Assembly (NCBI GenBank): GCA_026706485.1
Contig: JAPOYR010000010.1
Span: 81,798 to 145,797, forward strand
Length of the DNA stretch: 64,000 nucleotides
From: Chloroflexota bacterium
GTDB lineage: Bacteria > Chloroflexota > UBA11872
Direction: 5' to 3'
Part shown: positions 7,528-15,752 of the stretch, piece after piece
Layout of the letters: each line of letters starts with the position of its first letter
Numbering within the stretch: the stretch's first letter is position 1
Notes under the pieces: model-generated
What the model was told of the DNA's origin: nothing
The model's database searches: none
The model's input: only the letters and a program-made list of their open reading frames with translations
Position numbers and translations under genes: made by a program

Positions 7528-9534
7528 CTACGGCAAACGCCGCAGGATCATCGCCCCCTGTGGGTCCACGGTCGCGCGCCAGCGGGGCGCCACCCAGGTG
7601 GTCGCGTCGGACTGGGTGACCACGGCCGGACCTTCAAGCTCGAAGCCGACGCCCAGGTCGTGGCGCGACAGCAGCGGCACATCGCGCACCGCGCCGTCGG
7701 CCAGGGTGGCTTGCGTCGTCCCAGTCTTCGGGGCACCGGTTGCCGAGGGCGCCGACGGCGCAATCGACGGCTGCGGCACCGAGGCGACGAGCCGCGCCAC
7801 CACAATCTCGACCGGCGCGTCCGGCCGGCTGTGGGCATAGCGCTGCTGATGTCGCTTGTGGAACTGGCGCACGGCCTCAGGCACTCCGCCATCCCCCAGC
7901 GGCACGCTTAACTCGAAGGACTGCCCCACATACCGAACATCGAGCAGCCGCTGCAGCCGCGGCTCGCGTGCCGGGGCTAGGTCGTCGCGCGCCGTCTGCT
8001 CGAGCGGGTCGAAGAGTTCTCGTAACCGATCCGGGGTCAGCGCGTGCGCCTCGTCGAGCACGGTGGCGGTGTACTCGCGCGTGTGGGCGCCGGTGAGGGC
8101 GCCGAGCGCGGACAGCACGCCGGGATGCGGCGGCACGAGCACCTGCTCGATCTCGAGCCGTTCCGCCAGCTCGCAGCAGTGCATCGGACCCGCCCCGCCA
8201 AACGGAAGCAAGGTGAAGTCGCGTGGGTCGAAGCCGCGCTCCAGCGTGATCACGCGCAGCGCGCGATCCATGTGGGCATTCGCCACCGCGATGACCGCGA
8301 GGGCCGCCCGGCGCAGCGCGGCATCGGAATGCTCGTCGTTGGCAACGAGCCGTCCGACCGCGCGGCGGGCCTGCGCGGCGTCGAGGTGAACGCGATCTCC
8401 AAGGGCCGCATCCGGGGCAAGCCGGCCCAGGACCAGGTTCGCGTCGGTCACGGTGGGCTCCACGCCGCCCCGGCCATAGGCGGCGGGGCCCGGCATGGCG
8501 CCCGAACTCCGAGGACCGACCCGCAGGGCGCCGGCCTCGTCGAGCTGGGCAATCGAGCCGCCGCCGGCGCCGACCGTGTGAATGTCCGTCATGGGAATGG
8601 CCACGGGCAGGCCGGCGACTTCGGCATGGGTCGTGCGCAGCGGCTCTCCGGGGCAGACGGCCACGTCGGTCGACGTGCCGCCCATATCGAGCGTGGCGAT
8701 GTTGCTGATGCCGGAGGCGCGCGCGACGTGCTGCGCGCCCACGACGCCGGCGGCGGGACCGCTGAGCACCGTGCGCACCGGCGCCTCAGCCGCCTCCACC
8801 GAGCGCAGCACGCCACCGTTGGACTGGACCACCCACAGGGGGCCGGGCATGGCCGGTTCGAGCCGGCGCAGGTAGCTGGCAACGACCGGCGCCACGTAGG
8901 CGTCGACCACCGTCGTGCTGGTGCGCTCGAATTCGCGGTATTCCGGCAGAACGTCGGACGAGAGGGAGACGGCCTCCACGCCCGCCCGGCGCAGCGCCTC
9001 ACGCACCGCGCGCTCATGGTCGGGCTGCAGAAAGCTGAAGAGCAGGCAAACGGCGGCGGATGCCGGATTCAACCGCCGCACGCGGGCCTCCAACCGGTCG
9101 AGTGATGCCTGGTCGATTGGGGTGACGACGCTGCCGTCCGCGCCCACGCGCTCGGTCACCTCGAGCCGGCGGTCCCGCGGAATCAGTGGCGCTGGCCGCT
9201 CGGGCTCCAGCTCATAGAGCGCCGGACGATTCTGGCGACCGATCTCGAGCACGTCGCGAAAGCCCTCCGTCGTCACCAACACGGAACGGGCGCCGCGGCG
9301 CTCGAGCAAGGCGTTGGTAGCCACGGTCGACCCGTGCACGATGGCGTCGGCCGACCCGATGCCGCCGACGTGCAGGCCGTCCACCACCGCCTGCTCGGGT
9401 GCGCTCGGCGTACTGGGGACCTTGAATACGCGCATCGCGCCGTCGGCGATGACGACGAAATCGGTAAACGTGCCGCCCACGTCCACGCCAACCCGCACGC
9501 GTCTCCTCCGCAAGTTCTTGGCGCCCTCGGCCAC
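7528..9534 (-). CDS. Hydantoinase A / 5-oxoprolinase-type ATPase subunit
   Basis: 668-residue HyuA-family protein starting at a GTG. The N-terminus has the ASKHA-type phosphate-binding strand GVDVGGTFTDF, followed by VPSTPSAPEQAVVDG, the family motif HGSTVATNALLERRG, then the hydantoinase A core (LSGPAAGVVGAQ, DMGGTSTDVAV, GAGGGSIA) and the C-terminal domain LPFGGAGPMHCCELA. Family members use ATP to open hydantoins or 5-oxoproline, or carboxylate ketones. They normally work with a HyuB subunit encoded next door. No hyuB is present on either side: upstream lies a GH42-like gene and downstream the exporter ATPase. The protein is full length, so this is not a broken fusion. Confidence 0.9.
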   Translation of the reverse strand: MAEGAKNLRRRRVRVGVDVGGTFTDFVVIADGAMRVFKVPSTPSAPEQAVVDGLHVGGIGSADAIVHGSTVATNALLERRGARSVLVTTEGFRDVLEIGRQNRPALYELEPERPAPLIPRDRRLEVTERVGADGSVVTPIDQASLDRLEARVRRLNPASAAVCLLFSFLQPDHERAVREALRRAGVEAVSLSSDVLPEYREFERTSTTVVDAYVAPVVASYLRRLEPAMPGPLWVVQSNGGVLRSVEAAEAPVRTVLSGPAAGVVGAQHVARASGISNIATLDMGGTSTDVAVCPGEPLRTTHAEVAGLPVAIPMTDIHTVGAGGGSIAQLDEAGALRVGPRSSGAMPGPAAYGRGGVEPTVTDANLVLGRLAPDAALGDRVHLDAAQARRAVGRLVANDEHSDAALRRAALAVIAVANAHMDRALRVITLERGFDPRDFTLLPFGGAGPMHCCELAERLEIEQVLVPPHPGVLSALGALTGAHTREYTATVLDEAHALTPDRLRELFDPLEQTARDDLAPAREPRLQRLLDVRYVGQSFELSVPLGDGGVPEAVRQFHKRHQQRYAHSRPDAPVEIVVARLVASVPQPSIAPSAPSATGAPKTGTTQATLADGAVRDVPLLSRHDLGVGFELEGPAVVTQSDATTWVAPRWRATVDPQGAMILRRLP

Positions 9535-9644
9535 GCAGCTCGATGGTCAGGCTGTCGCCCGGTGCGCATTGTGACCCATGCCGAGGCGTGCCGGAGCAGG
9601 GGTATCCCGTCGGCACTAGGTCGTCGGCCGAATCCCGGTCTTGA

Positions 9645-11747
9645 TCACACCGCCGGGCAGTGGACGACGGCAACCTCCCACTGGTCAATGGTGAGCCCGA
9701 TGGCGTTGTCCTCAACGGCGAGATCGGCCTCGCGGAGAAGGTCGCGTGCCGCGGTGATCGGCCAGCGCGGGCGCAATTGCACCTGCGCCGTGGCCCGCTC
9801 CAGGTTGAAGACGAATACCAGCCAACCGCCCTGCCGCGAACGCCGCACCACCGGCACCACCGGGTCGCCCTCGATCACCACGGGCGCCTCGATGCCGGTC
9901 TCATCCAGCAGGCCCTGCACCACTTCCGGCTGCCCGATGTCGCCGAAGCCCGCCGAGAGGGTCAATCCGTACCACGTGAAGCGGCCGTCGACTGTCCGCA
10001 CCCCGACGCTGGCTCCATCGAGGGTGGCGATGGTGCGGGTATCCCCCACCGGCTCCAACACGGCATAGCCGCAGGGGCTGGTGACCTCATGCGCGCCCTG
10101 AGGGCTGCTCAGCAGGTTGCGCTTCTCCTCGATGTCGTAGTCGGTCACCGCCGAGAAATCGGCCACCCGCACGCCCAGCCGCTCTGCCAGGCCATCTGGC
10201 GGGCCGTAGCTGGACTGCCCGTCGCCCTGGTAGATCCCGAAGCTGCCTTCCGCCACCAGCCGGGTGTCCGGGCAGTGCTCCAGCGTGCGCTCGATGCGCT
10301 CGCGCACCTCGTCCGTCATCAGCGTCACGTTGGGCAGGAACAGCAGCCGATAGCCCGACCAGTCCATGCTCGGGGTGACCACGTCGGCCGGGACGCCGTG
10401 CGTCCATAGCGTGCGGTACACGCCCCGCACGTCGGCCAGGTAGCGCTCGTCCTCGTTGTTGTAGCCGAACAGCTCCTGCGATTCGGGGTGATAGACGATC
10501 CCGACCGCGGCGCGCGGACACTCCAGCGGCAGGTGATCGCTCAGGCCGCCGATTTGCCCAATGGCCCGCGTCACGGCAGTGAATCGCGGCGTGGGCTCCC
10601 CGTCCAGCGCCACCAGGTTGTAGCCCGGCGACTCGAAGCTCAGGTATTCCGGCCGGTGCTGCCAGAACATGGCCCCCGAGGCGCCGTGCGCCAGGGTCAT
10701 CCAGACCAGGGTGGTCAGCTCGCGCGGGTCGGATTGCTTCTTCCACGTCACCCCGCCTCGCGACATGCCCGAGTAGATCTCCTCGTTCCACCAGCGCCCC
10801 CGCTTCCCCGCGCTGCGCGACCAGTCGAACCCGAACGCGCGATCCGCGAGCTGGTACGGATCTCTGGAGGTCAGCAGGTTGTTCGAGGGCATGGACATGC
10901 CCCAGCTGTCCGCAATGGCCGCGCAACTCTCGTCCCACGGCCGCGGAAACCAAGCGCCGTGGGAGCGGGTTTCGTGGACCGGATCAAGCCGCTTGGTTTC
11001 GTCAATCATCCATTGCAGGTGACCGGCCAGGTTCTCGTAGTGGAATCGCCGGTACAGCAGCATCTCCACCACGTTGTCATTCGACCGCGGCGGCTCCACG
11101 TCCTCCCAGCGGCGGTAGCGGCGCAACAGGCGCTTGTTCAGCTCTTCCAACGTGAAGCGCTCCCGCAGCCAGGCCTCGTACCGCGCCAGCGTGTGCGGGC
11201 AGTAGCAGGGATATCCGTCGCTGTCGCGGCAGAATGCCGACGTGAGGTTGATCCCGTCCCAGATCCCCCAGATCAGCAGGCTCGGCCGCTCCCGGTAGCG
11301 CGTCACCACATGGCGCAGCAGCGCGCCCGCGTATTCACGCCAGACCGGGTGGTCGTAGCAGTGCATCTGGGAGCCTTGCGGCGTGGCCGCGCCCGCGGTC
11401 GGCGACACCCGTTCCCCGCGGTAGGTGACCACCCGCATGTCGGGATGTTCGCGTGTCAGCCACTCGGGGCAGGCACCGTGCGTAGCCAGAATGATGTCGA
11501 GCCAAATCTGGATATCGTGTTCGGCCGCCAGATCGAACAGCCGGTCAATGTCCTCCAGCTCATACTGGCCCGGTCGCGGCTCCATGTGGTTCCAATAGGT
11601 GAAGCTGCGGACGATGCGGAAGCCCGCGGCGTTCAAACGCGCGAAGTCGTCGTCCCAGAGTTCGAGCTTGGGCATCGGGGCGCGGTAGTACCCCACCCCA
11701 ACCGGAAACGGGACGCCGGGAATGCCGAAGAGCTCCTGGTCAGACAT
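9645..11747 (-). CDS. GH42-like (beta-galactosidase family) protein, copy A
   Basis: 700 residues with the GH42 architecture: a TIM barrel (about 1-400; RIVRSFTYWNHMEPRPG at strand 1-2), a trimerisation-like alpha/beta domain (IVYHPESQELFGYN onward) and a C-terminal beta domain. The metal-site-like CYC pair (PCYCPHT, near residue 182) and the nucleophile region (WWNEEIYSG, Glu322/323, before MTLAHGASGAMFW) are present. The acid/base Asn-Glu pair of GH42, expected after W160 in RPSLLIWGIWDG, reads Asp164-Gly165, so the catalytic acid is missing. ATG 11747 was chosen: it has AAGGGA upstream and aligns with the start of copy B; an ATG 18 bases earlier overlaps that ribosome site. No signal peptide is evident. 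It is probably cytoplasmic, with unknown activity. Confidence 0.85.
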   Translation of the reverse strand: MSDQELFGIPGVPFPVGVGYYRAPMPKLELWDDDFARLNAAGFRIVRSFTYWNHMEPRPGQYELEDIDRLFDLAAEHDIQIWLDIILATHGACPEWLTREHPDMRVVTYRGERVSPTAGAATPQGSQMHCYDHPVWREYAGALLRHVVTRYRERPSLLIWGIWDGINLTSAFCRDSDGYPCYCPHTLARYEAWLRERFTLEELNKRLLRRYRRWEDVEPPRSNDNVVEMLLYRRFHYENLAGHLQWMIDETKRLDPVHETRSHGAWFPRPWDESCAAIADSWGMSMPSNNLLTSRDPYQLADRAFGFDWSRSAGKRGRWWNEEIYSGMSRGGVTWKKQSDPRELTTLVWMTLAHGASGAMFWQHRPEYLSFESPGYNLVALDGEPTPRFTAVTRAIGQIGGLSDHLPLECPRAAVGIVYHPESQELFGYNNEDERYLADVRGVYRTLWTHGVPADVVTPSMDWSGYRLLFLPNVTLMTDEVRERIERTLEHCPDTRLVAEGSFGIYQGDGQSSYGPPDGLAERLGVRVADFSAVTDYDIEEKRNLLSSPQGAHEVTSPCGYAVLEPVGDTRTIATLDGASVGVRTVDGRFTWYGLTLSAGFGDIGQPEVVQGLLDETGIEAPVVIEGDPVVPVVRRSRQGGWLVFVFNLERATAQVQLRPRWPITAARDLLREADLAVEDNAIGLTIDQWEVAVVHCPAV

Positions 11748-11859
11748 CTGGCTCGGTCCCTTCATCCGCGTGCCGGCCTCCGCTCAAGGCCAACGGACTG
11801 CCGCCCGCCATGTCTCTCCGATCCAACATGACAAGCCGGATAAGGTTTCCTCGCACCGC

Positions 11860-13947
11860 TCAAGCCTCTGAGCAGTGGACGACGGCGACTTCCCACTGGT
11901 CGATCTCGAGCTGGAACGCGTTGTCCTTCAATGCAAGATCGGCCTGCGCCAGGAGATCGCGCGCCATGGTCGTCCGCCAGCGCGGTCGCAGATTCACCTG
12001 CGCCGCGGCCCGCTTCAGATTGAACACGAACACCAGCCATCCCCCCTGCTGCGAACGCCGCACCACCGGCACCACTCGGTCGCCTTCCAGCGCCACCGGC
12101 GCTTCGATGCCGGCCTCGCCCACCGCCCCCAGCACCACATCCCGCTGGCCCACATCACCGAAGCCCGCCGACAGGGTCAGCCCATACCACGTGAACCGCC
12201 CGTCAGCGGTCTGCACCGCGACGGTGCCCCCATCCAGGGAAGCAATGGCGCGCGTCTCCCCCCGCGGCTCCAGCACGGCATAGCCGCAGGGGCTCGTGAT
12301 CGCGTGCCGGCCGTGGGGCGTCTGCACCACGTTGCCTCCCTGCTCGATGTCGTATTCAGTCACTGCCGAAAAGTCCGCCACCCGCACCCCCAGCCGCTCG
12401 GCAAAGCCCTCTGGCGGACCGTAGCTGGACTGCCCGTCGCCCGTGTAGAGGCCAAAGCTGCCCTCCGCCACTAGCCGCGTCTCCGGGCACTGCTCTAGGG
12501 TGCGCTCGATCCGCTCCCGCACGCCGTCGGTCATCAGCGTCACGTTGGGCAGGAACAGCAACCGGTAGCCCGTCCAGTCCATGCTCGGGGTCACCACGTC
12601 AGCCGGCACGCCGTGCGCCCACAGCGTGCGGTACACACCCCGCAGGTCGGCCAGGAAGCGGTCGTCCTCGTCGTTGTAGCCGAACAGCTCCTGCGATTCG
12701 GGGTGATAGACGATCCCGACCGCGGCGCGCGGACACTCCAACGGCAGGTGCTCGCGCAGGCCGTCGATCTGCCGGATGGCCCTTGTCGCAGCCGCAAATC
12801 GCGGCGTGGGCTCCCCGTCCAACGCCACCAGGTTGTAGCCCGGCGATTCGAAGCTGAGGTACTCCGGCCGGTACTGCCAGAACATGGCCCCCGAAGCACC
12901 GTGCGCCAAGGTCATCCAGAGCAGCATAGTCAGCTCGCGCGGGTCCGATTGCTTCTTCCACGCCACCCCGCCGCGTGACATGCCGGCGTAGATTTCCTCG
13001 TTCCACCAGCGCCCGTACTTCCCCGCGCTGCGCGACCAATCGAACCCGAACGCTCGCCCCGATACCTGGTTCGGGTCTCTGGAGGTCAGCAGGTTGTTCG
13101 AGGGCATGGACATGCCCCAACTGTCGGCGATGGCCGCGCAGTCCTCGTCCCAGGGGCGAGGGGACCAACCGCCGTGGGAGCGGGTCTCATGGTCGGGATC
13201 GATCTGCTTGGTCTCGTCGACCATCCATTGCAGGTGGCCGGCCAGGTTTTCGTAGTGGAAGCGCCGGTACAGCAGCATCTCCACCACGTTCCCATTCGAC
13301 CGCGGCGGCTCCACGTCCTCCCAGCGGCGGTAGCGGCGCAGCAGGCGCTCGTTGAGCTCGTCCAGCGTGAAGCGCTCGCGCAGCCAGGCCTCGTACCGCG
13401 CCAGCGTGTGCGGGCAGTAGCAGGGATAGCCGCGTGCCGACGCTAGGCCGACACCGTCCCAAAGGCCCCATATCAGCAAGCTGGGCCGCTCCCGGTAACG
13501 CGTCACCACGTGGCGAAGCAGCGCGCCCCCGTAGTCGCGCCAGGCCGGGTGGTCGTAGCAGTGAATCTGCGAGCCCTGCGGCGCGGCCGCGCCCGCAGTC
13601 GGCGCTACCGGTTCCCCGCTGTTGGTGACGATCCGCATGTCGGGATGCTCGCGGGTCAGCCATTCGGGGCAGGCCCCGTGCGTAGCCAACGTGATGTCGA
13701 GCCAGACCTTGAGTTCGTGCTTCGCCGCCAGATCGAACAGCCGGTCAAAGTCCTCCAACTCATACTGGCCCGGTCGCGGCTCCATGTGGTTCCAGTAGGA
13801 GAAGCTGCGGACAATGCGGAAACCCGCCGCGCGCAATCGCGCGAAGTCCTCGTCCCAGACGTCAAGCTTGGGGATCGGCGCGCGGTAGTACTCCACCCCA
13901 ACCGGAAACGGATCTCCTGGAATGCCAAAGTTGTGGTCTGCAGTCAT
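11860..13947 (-). CDS. GH42-like (beta-galactosidase family) protein, copy B
   Basis: 695-residue close paralogue of copy A, clearly similar along its whole length, with a five-residue deletion just before the CYC motif. It has the same domains: barrel starting DPFPVGVEYYRAP, nucleophile region WWNEEIYAG, MTLAHGASGAMFW, trimerisation-like domain IVYHPESQELFGYN and C-terminal beta domain. As in copy A, the position of the GH42 acid/base Glu holds Gly165 (WGLWDG). It begins with ATG after a GGAG ribosome site and is probably transcribed first, with copy A following 112 bases after its stop. Divergent from rex. A tandem duplication is the simplest origin; different conserved surfaces may mean different substrates. 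Confidence 0.85.
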   Translation of the reverse strand: MTADHNFGIPGDPFPVGVEYYRAPIPKLDVWDEDFARLRAAGFRIVRSFSYWNHMEPRPGQYELEDFDRLFDLAAKHELKVWLDITLATHGACPEWLTREHPDMRIVTNSGEPVAPTAGAAAPQGSQIHCYDHPAWRDYGGALLRHVVTRYRERPSLLIWGLWDGVGLASARGYPCYCPHTLARYEAWLRERFTLDELNERLLRRYRRWEDVEPPRSNGNVVEMLLYRRFHYENLAGHLQWMVDETKQIDPDHETRSHGGWSPRPWDEDCAAIADSWGMSMPSNNLLTSRDPNQVSGRAFGFDWSRSAGKYGRWWNEEIYAGMSRGGVAWKKQSDPRELTMLLWMTLAHGASGAMFWQYRPEYLSFESPGYNLVALDGEPTPRFAAATRAIRQIDGLREHLPLECPRAAVGIVYHPESQELFGYNDEDDRFLADLRGVYRTLWAHGVPADVVTPSMDWTGYRLLFLPNVTLMTDGVRERIERTLEQCPETRLVAEGSFGLYTGDGQSSYGPPEGFAERLGVRVADFSAVTEYDIEQGGNVVQTPHGRHAITSPCGYAVLEPRGETRAIASLDGGTVAVQTADGRFTWYGLTLSAGFGDVGQRDVVLGAVGEAGIEAPVALEGDRVVPVVRRSQQGGWLVFVFNLKRAAAQVNLRPRWRTTMARDLLAQADLALKDNAFQLEIDQWEVAVVHCSEA

Positions 13948-14076
13948 CTCGACAAGCTCCGTTCCCGCGCGTGAGCCGGTCCCATGGTATCCGCCGTGAG
14001 CCTGGCAAGATCGAGCATGCTAGATTGCGGCCGTCTCGCGCTCGACGTGCCGACCGCGAAACCCTGGCGCCATTGC

Positions 14077-14736
14077 ATGGCTGATCGCCGTTCATCCCAA
14101 CGCATTCCCCCAACCACGGTGCGGCGCCTTTCGGCCTACTACCGCGCGCTCGGCGCGCTCGTGGAGCAGGGCGTGCCGCACGTGTCCTCCAAGGTGCTCA
14201 GCGATCTCGCCGGGTCCACGGCGCCGCAGGTGCGCCGCGACCTGGCCTATTTCGGATCGTTCGGTACGCGAGGCGTCGGCTACTCCGTCAACGCTCTGCG
14301 GAGCCAGCTCGCCCGAATCCTAGGAATCGACCGCTCGTGGCCGCTGGGATTGATTGGGGTGGGCAATCTGGGCCAGGCGTTGCTGGCCTATCGCGGCTTT
14401 CGCGGACCCGAATACACAATCGCCGCCGCATTCGACGCCGACCCGGCCAAGATTGGCGTCGTGGTTGAAGGCGTCCAAGTGGTCGACGTGTCCAGCTTCG
14501 CGAGCGAGGCGCGTCGGCTCGGACTCGCGATCGCGCTGGTGGCGGTGCCCGCCGAGGCCGCGCAGGCCGTCGTTGACCAAGTCGTGGCCGCGAATGTGCA
14601 CGCCATTCTCAACTTCGCGCCGGCGCAGTTGCGCGTCCCACCCGGCGTCCGACTCTCGAACGTCGACCTCTCAATGGAAGTGGAGTCCCTCACCCACGCG
14701 CTTACCGACGGACGGCATGGCGCGGGCGGGGCGTGA
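14077..14736 (+). CDS. rex: Redox-sensing transcriptional repressor Rex
   Basis: 219-residue NADH/NAD+ sensor. The N-terminal winged helix (about residues 10-85: TTVRRLSAYYRAL, then SSKVLSDLAGSTAPQVRRDLAYFG, a typical Rex recognition helix) is followed by a Rossmann domain with GVGNLGQALL as the dinucleotide loop and a C-terminal swapped helix. Rex binds its operator when NADH is low and leaves it when NADH is high. ATG 14077 was chosen because MADRRSSQRIPP directly precedes the conserved helix; a frame-open extension of 31 codons upstream looks like leader. It sits immediately before nuoA, and the gap contains a Rex-type site, which points to control of complex I. Confidence 0.95.
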   Translation: MADRRSSQRIPPTTVRRLSAYYRALGALVEQGVPHVSSKVLSDLAGSTAPQVRRDLAYFGSFGTRGVGYSVNALRSQLARILGIDRSWPLGLIGVGNLGQALLAYRGFRGPEYTIAAAFDADPAKIGVVVEGVQVVDVSSFASEARRLGLAIALVAVPAEAAQAVVDQVVAANVHAILNFAPAQLRVPPGVRLSNVDLSMEVESLTHALTDGRHGAGGA

Positions 14737-14740
14737 TGCG

Positions 14741-14773
14741 TATCATGAGCGCGGCTTGTGAAGTCCGTCACTA
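14741..14773 (+). promoter_or_regulatory. Candidate promoter and Rex operator in front of nuoA
   Basis: Between the rex stop and the nuoA ATG lies TTGTGAAGTCCGTCACTA at 14756-14773. It matches the Rex consensus TTGTGAA-N4-TTCACAA in 12 of 14 fixed positions, with both half-sites recognisable. A -10-like TATCAT is at 14741-14746; if it is used, transcription would begin close to the left end of the site and bound Rex would block it. The -35 is weak. The match is read directly from the sequence; its role is inferred from the adjacent rex gene. Confidence 0.6.
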
Positions 14774-14807
14774 ACTGTCAACCGACGAGGGGTAGCAGCG
14801 CGTCCTA

Positions 14808-15170
14808 ATGCCGTCCTGGATCGCCGTTGTCATTCTCATCGCGCTCGCGCTTCTCTTCACCATCGGCAGTTTCGTCGGGACGATGGCCCTCAAGCCGCGC
14901 CGCAAAGACTCGGTGAAGGGCGAGGCCTACGAGTCCGGCATGCCCCCCATCGGCGACACGCGCGGCCGCCACAACGTCCGCTTCTACATCGTGGCCATGC
15001 TGTTCCTGATCTTCGACGTCGAGTTGGCGTTCCTCTATCCGTGGGTGGTGCTCTACAGCAATCTCGACGAACAGCTCTTCTTGTTCATTGAAGCGTTGGT
15101 GTTCATCGGCATCCTCGGCGTCGGCTACGTCTACGCGTGGCGCAAGGGCGCCCTGGACTGGAAGAACTAG
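14808..15170 (+). CDS. nuoA: NADH-quinone oxidoreductase subunit A
   Basis: 120-residue membrane subunit of complex I with three transmembrane helices (about 5-27, 61-81 and 88-110). It has the family loop KDSVKGEAYESGMPP and the second-helix motif FYIVAMLFLIFDVELAFLYP, whose acidic residues lie near the quinone channel. First gene of an eleven-gene nuo cluster; nuoC follows after three bases, with no room for nuoB. A GAGGGG is about 17 bases upstream, rather far for a ribosome site. Confidence 0.95.
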   Translation: MPSWIAVVILIALALLFTIGSFVGTMALKPRRKDSVKGEAYESGMPPIGDTRGRHNVRFYIVAMLFLIFDVELAFLYPWVVLYSNLDEQLFLFIEALVFIGILGVGYVYAWRKGALDWKN

Positions 15171-15173
15171 CCC

Positions 15174-15752
15174 GTGATCAGCACGGCGCCGACACCGACG
15201 ATCGAGGCGGCAGGCATCGTGAGCCGCGTGCGCGAGCTTGCCGGAGACGCATCCGAAGGTGGCCGCGTGGTGCGGGGCGACCCCGTCGTCGAGATTTCAT
15301 CCGATGCCGTCAACACGCTGGCCGAAGCGCTGCGCGATGACGCCGAGTTGGGCTTCGAGCAGCTGATCGACCTGACGGCGGTGCACTGGCCGGCCGATGT
15401 CGGGCGCGAGTTCGAGCTGGTCTACCAGTACCGCTCGCTCAGCAACAACCTGTTCCTCCGGGTAAAGACGCGCGTATGCGACGGCGGCTCGGTCGCCACG
15501 CTGGCCCACACCTACCAGTCCGCGCGCTGGCTGGAGCGCGAGGTGCACGATCTGTTCGGCGTGCGCTTCGAGGGCCATCCGGACCTGCGCCGCGTGCTCC
15601 TGCCCGAGGGCTACGAAGGCCACCCGCTGCGCAAGGACTATCCGGTCGAGGGCCCGACCTTCCCCGAGGACGCCCACCGCAACGATCTGTTCGGACAGCT
15701 GGACCCGGATGACTTCTGGGACGAGCCGGAGGCCGGAGCGTCGGGCTCATGA
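15174..15752 (+). CDS. nuoC: NADH-quinone oxidoreductase subunit C
   Basis: 192-residue peripheral subunit of the complex I quinone (Q) module. The conserved block SARWLEREVHDLFGVRF followed by HPDLRRVLLPEGYEGHPLRKDYP is the signature of NuoC (30 kDa subunit). It starts with GTG three bases after nuoA and overlaps nuoD by four bases (ATGA). It is separate from NuoD, not a NuoCD fusion. Confidence 0.95.
   Translation: MISTAPTPTIEAAGIVSRVRELAGDASEGGRVVRGDPVVEISSDAVNTLAEALRDDAELGFEQLIDLTAVHWPADVGREFELVYQYRSLSNNLFLRVKTRVCDGGSVATLAHTYQSARWLEREVHDLFGVRFEGHPDLRRVLLPEGYEGHPLRKDYPVEGPTFPEDAHRNDLFGQLDPDDFWDEPEAGASGS

Noticed and set aside
15165..15180. A frameshifted remnant of nuoB between nuoA and nuoC
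   Set aside because: Only three bases separate the two complete genes, so no remnant is present.
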